From Rhodamnia argentea (lineage: Eukaryota; Streptophyta; Magnoliopsida; Myrtales; Myrtaceae), in contig NC_063156.1 in NCBI RefSeq assembly GCF_020921035.1, positions 3,286,001-3,350,000 of the forward strand: 64,000 nucleotides of DNA, read 5' to 3'. The notes under the pieces were generated by a model. It made no database searches and had not been told where the DNA came from. It saw only the letters and a list, made by a program, of their open reading frames with translations. A program made the position numbers and the translations under genes. Every line of letters begins with the position of its first letter. Within the stretch, counting starts at the first letter, position 1. Shown here piece by piece: positions 1 through 9,049 of the stretch.

Positions 1-2
1 AA

Positions 3-248
3 GAATACAGGTCATACCAACCTTCCGCTGGTGGTTCTAGTAGCAGACCAGTTGATCATCCCTACAAGTTCCCGAGCAACGACGGAGGCTCAAGCTTAAG
101 GAGTCGATCGCTCACAAAGAATCTGTCACCGGTGTTAGCAAGTAACAATGCCCAATTCGAGTATCAATTGCTCGAAAAATCAGAAGATTACTTTGATGAT
201 GAGCTTGCTACCTTGATGAGCCTATTTGGAAATGAAGGACCTCCGTAG
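3..248 (+). CDS. 3' end of an unidentified reading frame, open to the left edge
   Basis: The third forward frame is open from the window edge to a TAG at 246-248, giving about 81 codons. The peptide is Ser-rich at first (YRSYQPSAGGSSSRPVD) and acidic near the end (EDYFDDELATLMSLFGNEGPP, read in two parts). I do not recognise it. It lies upstream of a gypsy-like 3' LTR on the same strand, so it may be the last part of an element-encoded ORF. It could also be the final exon of a host gene. Codon use looks ordinary and there are no internal stops, but the stretch is short. Confidence 0.3.
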   Translation, partial: EYRSYQPSAGGSSSRPVDHPYKFPSNDGGSSLRSRSLTKNLSPVLASNNAQFEYQLLEKSEDYFDDELATLMSLFGNEGPP

Positions 249-738
249 CCGTGATTCGAAGCAAGTTATTATGGGTCTTCAAACAACGATTGTTGGTGTT
301 TAGTCCAAGACAGAATCGGTTGATCGTTGAAGTGGCCAAGAAGAGAGGTGGAACCAATCTCGCATGAATACTCCTTTAATTCCATGTATAGTTCCCCTAC
401 GTGGGATATTTTTTACTTTCTAACTGTCTAGAATTTGCCTAGAGTTAAAGGACGAATTTTCTCCTCTCTTGTCAAATGCGTAAGTTCCTTACTAAGCTAG
501 GCCTGTAGCAAATCAATTTGTGGACGACGCCCCTGAACGCCCGTAAAGAGAGATTCCGAATAGCCTTACTTGGGAGAATACGAGTAAAAGGCCAAGCGGA
601 CTCAAAAATGGGTAACTCCGTATCGTCCCAATTGACTCTCGGTCATTTCAAACTCTAGATTATGCTTATTTTATTCTCGACGTGGGGATTGCCAACTGTT
701 TTGAGAACAATATAGCAAAAAGCGAACCAACCGTGGAC

Positions 739-857
739 GCCAACATCACCACAGCCTAGTGGTTGGGGGAATGACAGTGGTCCGAGGCGTTCCGGGTTCG
801 ATCCCGAGATTTGGCATCAATGTACAAAGACTAATAAAAAAATTTTTTTTTTTTTTT
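739..857 (+). mobile_element. tRNA-derived SINE-like element
   Basis: The head (739-816) resembles a tRNA. There is an A-box-like CCTAGTGGTTGG at 755-766, a B box GGTTCGATCCC at 795-805, a T-arm CGGG/CCCG, and GCCAA at 739-743 able to pair with TTGGC at 811-815. A short body follows, then an A/T-rich tail (835-857). The anticodon arm is not credible, so this is better read as a pol III-promoted SINE than as a working tRNA gene. No clear target-site duplication was found by eye. Confidence 0.6.
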
Positions 858-2039
858 GCTTAGAAGTCCAATACCGGTTGAAGTTTTGGCCCGGATGGTT
901 ACAGGACCTGGAGAGATAACATCCCGGACATACAATTCGATCCAGATGAGTTGATCTTTTCAATTCAAAGTTCACAAGAAATTTGTACAAGGGTAAAGCG
1001 GTATCGTTTCAACTCATTTAGAACATGAGAACGTACATTGATGCTTTCCCTTTTGATTTTTACAGGGGTCACTGCCTTTCCGGATAGGGAAGTATCCCTT
1101 CTCCCTAAAATTAATGAAATGAAAAATTCTTGGAGCCTTTGACAATCTCATGTCTCGAACCGGATAATGAAGTTTTGCAACTCATTTGCATGAGCAGGGG
1201 CAACTCCCGATCCATGCCCCTAAGAAGTTTCTTATGTGCTTGCGAATTCTGTCCACCAAGATAAAAAGTTGCTGCATTTTATATGCTAAAAAACACTCAT
1301 ATATTGCATAGTTTGCGCATGATTCATTCCTCATGTTTAATTTACCAACTCTGAGTAAGGAACATGAACTACATAAGATACATCGAATGTATGGAATGGG
1401 GCGGGACAGGATGATGAAAGACAATCTTTTTCCAAACACGTCCCATTTTTTCGGGAGAGTTGAACGGTGGCTAAGTTCCGCATTTCACAAGGTAAAAGGT
1501 TTTTTCGCAAAAGGTACGATAGCCGAAATGACAGAGGCATTCAGTTCTCTATCCCAAACACTACAGGTGATCCATTGATTACCCCTTTTGAGCGGTGGTT
1601 TCATTTCTTTACCCCTGTCAAGAACCACCCTACATCGGAGTCCAGACGGGTTAATTCTAGCAGCAACACGAGGTAAATGGTTAGAAATTTTCTTGCTCGG
1701 ACTAACATTAATCTTCGGGTGTTTCTTTGCATTTATACTTGAATTTTAATTCAAGTGCCTTAGGATGATGAAGAGCATTCACTTCTCTATCCTATACACT
1801 TCATTCTTTGCATAGCCCACTTGAGCCTCGCAAATTCATTTCTTAAACCCCTGTTGGTGATCATTTGCTCATTCCAAAGACGAAGATAGCATTTTCCCAA
1901 GGATTAGAATTGGAGATGGTCGGGTCAACAGAGAATTCCCGAATGGACTCATTTCTTGTATGCTAGATTTTTTTATGTTTACATAATTTTTCTTTGTAAA
2001 TGTTTATGTTTGTTGTAATTCCTGGTTCAAAATCATGGG

Positions 2040-2042
<3 letters not shown>

Positions 2043-2079
<37 letters not shown>

Positions 2080-2212
2080 AACTCGGCTTTAAAGGAGAGG
2101 GCCCCCCCCCCAAAAAAAAAAAACAAAATAAAGAGATGTCGAAGAGCTCTCAAAGAAAAAGGAAAAGAAATCTCTTCTCGAAAAAAAAAGAAAAAAAGGA
2201 AAAAAAGGAAAA
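2043..2212. repeat. poly-A/poly-C and purine-rich low-complexity tract
   Basis: Over 30 A's in a row are followed by CCCCCCCCCC plus A's, and then AAG-type purine-rich sequence. Both strands show long open frames here (poly-Lys on plus, poly-Phe on minus). These are artefacts of composition, not genes. Confidence 0.85.
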
Positions 2213-3489
2213 TGAGAGTCGGGAGTAAGAAAAGCAAAGGCCGATCTCATATGAAAATTTCAAGCATAGGAAAAGCAAAGTGCCTACCAAAAGTAAGGCC
2301 AATGCACATTCATTTGTAAAGTACTTCTGAATTTTGAATGTACATTTTTGCATGTTAAGTTGTAAATTCCATGTACATGTTTGCATTGTGTCTCTTGCAA
2401 ATCCTTGACAGACACTTGTTGTGAAGAAGACTCCCCAAGAAATCGGTTTGCAAAGTGCAATTTTCAGTAGAAAACTATCATCCCTCATTCAATGATGGTA
2501 TTCTTTCGAAAACATTTCGTAAGACCAAGATCGGTGACTAGTGGGCGATGATCACCAACGTCAAGCCCCTTCTCATTTAATTTCGAGCCAAAACGAGCCT
2601 TTTCGTTCCTCGGTCCCCAATCCTAGCCTACGTTATAACCCTCCAAAGTCTCTTCTGATTAGGACACTTGAATTAACGTAGAGTTAAATGATTTTAAGCA
2701 TCACTCGAAGAAGTTCGAGCAAGATTATTTCTCTCTCATTTTTGCAGGATTCTTGACTTGTAAATCCGGAGCGAGATGATGAAAAAATTCATTTCAAAGC
2801 AACCTTGACTCAATTAGAGTCCCCTTTGTAAACCTTTGACCTAGCCCTCATTACGGTCCTAATCAAGACCTCCGGATCGGCTCGGTCGTATCAATTGCGA
2901 GATTACTTGGATCCTTATCGAATGCGATGATGGAAAGATTGAGTGATTTCTCTTGAATCCCCGGAGACAGGATAAATAGCTTTTCTCGAGAGTGAGAGAA
3001 AGCCCTTTCGGACTGAAATCCCCCCATTCGGCTCACATTCGAGGTATTCGTAATGTGAGAACCTCCCTGGACAAAATTGGTAATGCAAACTTAACAGAAT
3101 GGTTATACATGAACCATAGTATGAGTGATTGCATTTATACTCATTGTCGAATATGTTTGTGTGTGTTACCTCCGACATTCTATGATAAGTAGTACATTCC
3201 CGATGTTCGAGTTCCCTCCCAAGGTCTCGAAATTCATCCAAGGATTATTGAATGAGCAAGTTTCTTTGGCAAATGCCTACCAGGTACGATACGAGCAACT
3301 GCTTCGTTACTTGATTAATCGTTTGGAGAACCCAGGTAAGTTTTTCGAACCCCTTTTCAAATTAACAACTCTTCGATGATAGTTGTTATGATTCAATTCG
3401 AGCAATATGCCCCTTTTGTACTTATCGATTCCATTCGATGGTGCTCCTATCAAATATTGTTCAATTCGGGCAATATGCCTCTTCTATCG

Positions 3490-3772
3490 AGTCGTGAAGA
3501 CATATGCACTCGGCGATCTTGACATCTTATCAAATCATAACGACGTAGCTCTTATGATTCTCGGCTCCTTTATCAAATCATGAAGACATAAGCACCCATG
3601 TTTTTGATCCAAACCAAATCATAACGACGTAGCTCTTATGATTTTGATTCCCCTTTGTCGAATCGTGAAGACATATGCACTGGCGATTTCGACATTTAAT
3701 CAACTCACAACGACGTAGCTCTTGTGAACTTGATCCCACTTCTTTTGACTCACAATGACGTAGCTCTTGTGA
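3490..3772 (+). repeat. tandem array (about 85-bp unit) of conserved hairpins
   Basis: Two alternating motifs recur. Motif A (TCGTGAAGACATATGCAC and variants) starts at 3492, 3578 and 3663. Motif B is a hairpin with a near-invariant loop CGACGTAGCTC, at 3533-3559, 3617-3643, 3704-3727 and 3750-3772. In the first two copies the arms are AATCATAA/TTATGATT; in the last two they are TCACAA/TTGTGA, so both arms changed together. Spacing is 84, 87 and 46 bp, the last unit being short. The array sits in the internal region of the LTR element, upstream of its polypurine tract. Confidence 0.85.
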
Positions 3773-4121
3773 TCTCGAAGGACACATATATCTTGCATTG
3801 TCTCGCATTAGGGAGAAGTCTCTGATAACGGATAGGCCAAATACCTTAAGGTCCTCATGTTTGCAAGAAACTTGGAAATTAAGGGAACCATTAGCTTACG
3901 AGAAATTTGGTAAAACAGGTATTCTTGTATGCGATCCATGTGCAGGTTTCTCTAACATGAAAAAGGGAAATTATGACACATGTTATTTACGATCTTGCAT
4001 ATCATGCATCACTTCATAAAAATGGGATTAAAACTCCCGCCAAAAAGTTCATCCATAATTTGCACTGTCAAAATTTAGGATTCAATTTTGTCTTTGAGCG
4101 GAACCTCTACGAGCCTCCACT

Positions 4122-4135
4122 CAAAGAGGGGCAGC
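4122..4135 (+). other. polypurine tract of the LTR element
   Basis: CAAAGAGGGGCAGC lies immediately 5' of the TGTTGACG start of the LTR. This is the place and composition expected for the primer of plus-strand DNA synthesis in an LTR retrotransposon. Confidence 0.6.
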
Positions 4136-4308
4136 TGTTGACGCCTAAATTTTGACTAATATATTTTTTGCATAAAAATTATAAAAAATCATCTCACATA
4201 TTTATTTTTAGCGTACATTGCATTGGCATATAATTGGGCAAGCAGAACACTTAATTTAGCATGCGTCTAGACTAGGCACGGGATGGAAAAATACACCGAG
4301 AAGATTTG

Positions 4309-4397
4309 AAACTTCAGGGATCGTATTGCAAATACTTAAAACTTCGGGGACCGTATTGCAAATACTTGAAACTTCAGGGACTGCATTGCAAATGCCA
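4309..4397 (+). repeat. 30-bp direct triplication inside the LTR
   Basis: Three consecutive copies of AAACTTCAGGGACCGTATTG plus CAAATACTT-type sequence start at 4309, 4339 and 4369, with only a few substitutions between copies. Confidence 0.85.
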
Positions 4398-4407
4398 AAA
4401 GAATATG

Positions 4408-4560
4408 GAGAAGGGAAGATGAAGAAGGGAAGATGATGAAGGGAAGGTGATGAAGAGAAGATAAAGAAGGGAAGATGATGAAGGGCAAGTGAAGAAGGGA
4501 AGATGATGAAGGGAAGGTGGTGAAAAGAAGATGAAGAAGAGAAGATGGAGAAGGGAAGAT
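4408..4560 (+). repeat. purine-only GAAGGGAAGATGA minisatellite
   Basis: Units of about 13-16 bp of the GAAGGGAAGATGA type repeat imperfectly on the plus strand. The purine bias continues to about 4790. No coding meaning is likely. Confidence 0.75.
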
Positions 4561-5540
4561 GGTAAAAAGAGGATGGAGAAATTTGGCTATAAAAGAGGGA
4601 GAGTTCTTGAGAATTGAGGAGGAGAATTTTGGTGATAGAGAAGGTAGAGAGCTCTTGAGAAGAGTTTTAGGGGGAGAGTGGAAGAGAATTGAGAGAGTTT
4701 TGAGAGAGTTTTTGAGAGGAATTTTTAGAGAGGAAAAAAAGAGTTCTTGAGAAAAATCAGAAGAGAAAATTCGAGAGTGAAGAAAAGAGTTTTAGTCGAG
4801 CATCATCTTCGACGAGTCCCGACACATATTTCGCCTCTCGCCACCCAACAACGCCATTGCTTGCCATTTTCGACGACACCAGCGTTCTTCCAAACTCCGA
4901 GATCTTGAAGGGAACTATAACGTGTATGTGAGTAAGATTTTGTGTAATAGAAGGTAATCCTTTCCATCTCGATCTACAAAAATGTAATCGTTTGGTTTGA
5001 ACATTTGTTTGTTTATTTTAGACATGCCACGTGTTCCAAATTTTAACATTATTACATGTTAATTTATTTTTATAAATACTCGTGATCGGCTGCGTTTTCT
5101 TTCTTTCTAAATCATCCATGGTGTATATTGCACAAAGTTCATTGTTTTACATTCTCATAAAAAAGAAGAAAAAAAAATCAAAAAAATTGCATCTTTGAAT
5201 TTCAAGTAAAATCCATCAAAATTGCCAAACCAAATATTTTTCATGAAAATGGTACCGAAAGGGCGTTAGAGTAATATAGCGTAACCAAATCCCCGAATTC
5301 AAAATCTCCGGTTCGCGGAAATAAGATAGTTTTCTCCCGCTATTTTATTTAGGTTTCTAATCAACCTACGGAAAATGATTAGTGGCGATTCCAAATTCAA
5401 AACACGTTGCATGTTAATTATTTGAACCTTAAGTTGCGATTTGGTATAGACTTGGGAGAGTCCGAGTTAGGTTAGTTAATTAATTAACCCGATAATCCAT
5501 TAGCCCGAAAATTAACCTGTTTATTTTTTAGGTCGCGACA

Positions 5541-6415
5541 CATGACATTGTACTGGTACGTAAGAAAAAGGCATGAATCATATTACATCCGAATATGCAA
5601 TTTCAAAATTTGCGAACTTGAGATTTGTATTAATAAGGAATAGACATTGGAAAAGTCGTTATTTTTTATAAGATTTTTTTTTTACCACCTTCAGGATGAA
5701 AAAGGAAGGTATGTTCAGACCGAATGCATCCCGCGAGTCTTCGGCCACATGTAAAGTCAAGTCGATCGCCTTGCATGACGGGCCAAAGTCGATTGGACTG
5801 TGACTTCTCAGCGACCATTCCCACGGCTTTTCCGTGTCTGATGCGTCTCACTTTTGCCTTCTCTCGTCATTATTTCGAGAAAGAAACAAGGCACCTTTAT
5901 CTCTCTCATTCTACCTCTCAATGCTAAACCCTTAATTATTTTCTTTTTATCGGAAAAAGCGTAATTCATTGAAAGATGAATTAACAAGATCTTTTCGGTT
6001 CTCATTTCAAACTGTCAAATTTCAATCTCCTAATCCACCCTTCTTGTCCCGCCCCATAGCCGCCGGGGTGGGGCAAGTGGCTCTGAGCTCGCGGCGCAGC
6101 TGTGCCAGGGTGACCCGAGCCAAAGTCGATTGAAACTTTAGATTAGTGGTGGTGCATAAAGTCTCCCCTTGGGCTTGCCTCCTACGTTGACCGACCTTGA
6201 CTTTTCCGCCGACCAATCCCAATCTCTTCCTTCTCTCACACGCCCCATGTTGTGGTCGGCACACCCCAAATCAGTCACATTCACACAAAGAGTTTGTAGT
6301 TTGAGAGATTTCTTCTTCTCTAACCTTTACCTATCGTTCTATTTACGTACTCAACACTAAACACTTAAATTTCTTACTTCATTCGTGTGTTCACTTCTCT
6401 TCCATTGAATGACCA
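5541..6415. other. upstream region of the receptor kinase gene
   Basis: No gene is seen. A stretch beginning CCAAAGTCGATTG occurs twice (about 5773 and 6120), each followed by CTTTTCC/TTCTCTC-type pyrimidine-rich sequence. This suggests a partly duplicated promoter block. Two W-box cores are listed separately. The 100 bp before the start codon are CT-rich and probably 5' leader. Confidence 0.45.
6187..6202 (+). promoter_or_regulatory. paired W-box cores upstream of the receptor kinase
   Basis: TTGACC (6187-6192) and TTGACT (6197-6202) lie ten bases apart, in the same orientation, about 215 bp before the ATG. TTGAC(C/T) is the WRKY-factor site and clustered W boxes are common in promoters of defence receptors. 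Function here is inferred from sequence only. Confidence 0.4.
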
Positions 6416-8815
6416 ATGGCCAAAGATCATCTCCTCCTCCTCCTCTTTCTTGTTCTACATCAATCACTTAGCATCGCCACAAAGAATAATCAGTGCACCA
6501 GCTCTTGCGGCGAGGTCACGAACATAAGCTTTCCGTTTCGGCTGAAGGGCGATCCGAAGATCTGCGGCGACTCTAAATATGAGCTATCCCGCTTAAATAA
6601 CCGGGCCGTTTTGAGTTTGTATTCGGGTGAGTACTACATACGGCACATCGACCATACCAACTACACGATCGGGATTGCTGATGTAGGGATGAGAAAGGGC
6701 AATTGTTCGTCTCTTCCTCGCCGCCCCTTGTCGTGCGGCAACTTCAGCTACCAAGATCCGTATAGTGCTTGTGACTACGACTCGTCCAGGTTCTATGGTC
6801 GAGCGCCATCCAAGACCATTTCGATCGTGAAATGCACGAAGGCGGTTGATTCTCGGCTTTACGTTGACGCTTCATCGTGCCTTGATGGGGTCGAACTTTC
6901 GAATTTTTCTAGTACAACAAGGCGAATATATGCCATGGTTGATGCGAATGTCTCTTACGTGGAAACTGCATGCACTATAGAGCTTATGGCAATGACACCT
7001 TGGTGGGTCGATGGAACTAATCTTCGGTCCTATGCCCAAATCCATGAACAGATGGTTTATGGATTTGAGCTTTCCTGGCTTCCAATTGTGGGTAAGATGC
7101 ATTGCAAAGGCCATTATTATTGGGGCATCAGCAGCAAGCGCCAATTTGAGTGCGGACCCAAGAAAGGTAAGAACTTCTGACTTTGTCCAGTTTTCTCAAA
7201 AAAAAAATTTATAACAAAAAATTATCTGATCAAAATCTGCTAAATTTGATCTAGACGTGAGATATATTAGAAAGCTATCGACGTTTGCATATATAATACT
7301 TCTCTGTTTCTGCAATATATTATAATGCTATCCACTTAAAATATTCAGTCCAAAGAGGTTCCATCTGCAATATATTGCCCAATGTTTTAGGATTAAACCT
7401 TTGTGTGAAATTCTTTTTTTTTTTTTTTTTTGTCAGATTTGTGTTGAATTGTAAATGTAATCATTTCAATCAATTTTTGTTGGATGCTGCTGACGGTTTA
7501 GTTATCCTCGGTTATCCTACATGGCAAACCGCCACGTTAATGGTTTTCGACGATAATGGTTGGGAGGACTACATTGAAATTTCTCCGAGAAATTTATGAC
7601 TAAAATAACAAAATTGAAAAATTTATAACTGTATGATTTATTAGCGGTTGGACAATTTTCCCATTATATGTTTCCTTAACGAGTGCCTCATTTCATGTTC
7701 AACAAAGTCAATCAGTCTTATGATTGCGAATTCCATGAGTCAATCTCAAGTGGATTGAACGCATATCATTGCTTGAGTATGCTCTAAATAAGTGTTGTAT
7801 GTTTCCTTAATTTGTTGAGGATTCAGTCTCTTTTGCAGGAAAAGCTATCAATTACCTCCTCTTACGTATCGGTGAGCTTATGCTGATGATTTCGCTCTAT
7901 GGCATCGGTAACATTACTAAATGCTCACATTTAACACACCCAAAAACTGGTTATCGGATTAATAACGTACCTACAATTTTCTTGTGCTTTCCCCAAATTA
8001 CAGTGCCATTCATTGTTGTGAAGTTCATCGTGGGAGCCCCATGTGTGATGATGTTGCTAATACGCAAATGGAGGAGAAGGCACTTAGCAATGGATCAAAA
8101 TGTTGAAGAATTTTTGCAGTCCAACAATAACTTCTTGCCAATACGGTACTCTTACTCGGACATCAAGAAAATCACGGGCGGTCCGAAGGACAAGCTAGGC
8201 GAGGGAGGATACGGTTCCGTTTTCAAAGGAAGACTCCGGAGCGGCCGCGAGGTGGCTGTGAAGATTCTGAAGAAGGGGAAAGCGAACGGGCAAGACTTCA
8301 TCGGTGAAGTGGCTACCATCGGAAGAATTCATCATGTTAATGTGGTTGGACTTATTGGGTTTTCCTTCGAGGGCTCGAAACAAGCTCTTGTTTACGATTT
8401 CATGCATAATGGGTCTTTGGATAACCACATTTTTTCACGAGGACAAGTGACTACTCTTGATTGCAACGAAGTGTACGGGATTGCTCTTGAAGTGGCTAGA
8501 GGGATTGAATATCTTCATCGAGGATGCGACATGCAAATTCTACACTTCGATATTAAGCCTCACAACATTCTTCTCAATAGGGATTTCAACCCAAAAATTT
8601 CTGACTTTGGGCTTGCCAAATTGTATCCCACGAACCACAACACCGTATCTATGACTGCCGCAAGAGGAACTTTCGGATACATGGCTCCAGAGCTAGTTTA
8701 CGGGAATCTCGGGGGCATCTCCTACAAAGCCGATGTCTACAGTTTCGGCAAATTGTTAATGGAAATGGCCAGTGGAAGGAAGAATCTGGATGCAGAAGCA
8801 GAGTATTCGAGCTAG
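6416..8815 (+). CDS. LRK10L/WAK-type receptor-like kinase, truncated by an amber stop
   Basis: Three exons join in phase: 6416-7166, 7839-7907 and 8004-8815, encoding 543 residues. Residues 1-21 look like a signal peptide. A Cys-rich GUB_WAK-type extracellular part ([15 protein letters not shown] onward) fills most of exon 1. Hydrophobic segments around 253-293 include the membrane span ([11 protein letters not shown]) followed by basic RKWRRRH. The kinase domain has the Gly loop GEGGYGSV (339-346), Lys360 in [12 protein letters not shown] with catalytic Asp456, DFG at 474-476 and APE at 501-503. Translation stops at TAG 8813-8815, before the C-lobe end. The same frame then continues with normal kinase sequence to 9049, so the stop is a point nonsense mutation. 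Members of this family (Lr10-like kinases) act at the plasma membrane, often in defence or stress signalling. The truncated protein would lack subdomain XI and is probably inactive or unstable. Confidence 0.85.
7167..7838 (+). other. intron 1 of the receptor kinase gene
   Basis: A GT-AG intron of 672 bp (donor GTAAGAAC, acceptor TTTTGCAG). It carries a T-rich tract near 7410-7430 and a stretch resembling dispersed repeat sequence (about 7480-7630). No conserved coding sequence was recognised in it. Confidence 0.7.
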
Positions 8816-9049
8816 ATTTACTTTCCTTTATGGGTTCATGACCGAATCAGTGAAGGATTGGACGTTTCGGGGGAGGAAGTTAGCCAGGAGGATGGGAGTC
8901 TTGTAAAGAAGATGATAATAGTTGCTCTTTGGTGCATTCAATTGAATCCGAGCAATCGTCCTTCGATGTATAAAGTCCTGGAAATGCTGGAAGGAGAAGT
9001 AGATGACCTACGAATGCCTCCGAAGCCACTCTTTTGTCCAGCAGAATAA
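8816..9049 (+). pseudogene. in-frame kinase C-terminus stranded after the nonsense codon
   Basis: Reading on in the frame of exon 3 gives IYFPLWVHDRISEGLDVSG, then KKMIIVALWCIQLNPSNRPS and a C-terminus ending PPKPLFCPAE before TAA. This is kinase subdomains X-XI, including the conserved Arg of NPSNRPS, and the usual family tail. There are no further stops or frameshifts over 77 codons, so the break is probably recent. The homologous codon in relatives is usually Gln (SSQIYFPxW), one C-to-T change from TAG. Confidence 0.8.

Larger units (their letters stand above)
249..4135 (+). mobile_element. 3' internal, mostly non-coding region of a Ty3/gypsy-like LTR element
   Basis: No convincing reading frame is present over about 3.9 kb. 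The region holds a SINE-like insertion (739-857), long A-rich and C-rich runs (2043-2121, with purine-rich sequence to about 2212), paired short repeats around 3392-3480 and an array of hairpin repeats (3490-3772). It ends in a purine-rich tract (4122-4135, CAAAGAGGGGCAGC) directly abutting the TGTTG start of an LTR, which is the normal layout of polypurine tract and 3' LTR. Long non-coding 3' internal regions with tandem repeats are known from the Tat/Ogre/Retand gypsy lineages; assignment to that group is inference. The 5' part and first LTR would lie left of the window. Confidence 0.55.
4136..5540 (+). mobile_element. 3' LTR of a Ty3/gypsy-like retrotransposon
   Basis: The LTR begins TGTTGACGCC after a polypurine tract and ends GGTCGCGACA, giving the TG...CA ends of an LTR with imperfect terminal inverted bases; length is 1405 bp. 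It contains a 30-bp direct triplication (4309-4397), a purine-rich minisatellite of GAAGGGAAGATGA-type units (4408-4560) and a GTGGCGATTCC motif near its 3' end, which I associate with gypsy Tat-type LTRs from memory. The bases following are not primer-binding-site-like, so this is a 3' LTR or a remnant, not a 5' LTR. Confidence 0.65.

Noticed and set aside
739..816. Functional tRNA gene
   Set aside because: A and B boxes are present but the anticodon arm does not form properly and an A/T-rich tail follows, so a SINE head is the better reading.
2035..2319. 94-codon poly-Lys-rich frame and the opposing poly-Phe frame
   Set aside because: Produced by long A-runs and AAG-type sequence; no conserved protein sequence.
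3490..3772. CRISPR array
   Set aside because: Regularly spaced repeats in a eukaryotic retroelement; the spacers themselves are similar to each other and no cas-like genes exist.
7375..7599. 74-codon frame in intron 1 of the receptor kinase as an extra exon
   Set aside because: Exon 1 to exon 2 joins in correct phase without it and the sequence resembles dispersed repeat, not the family.
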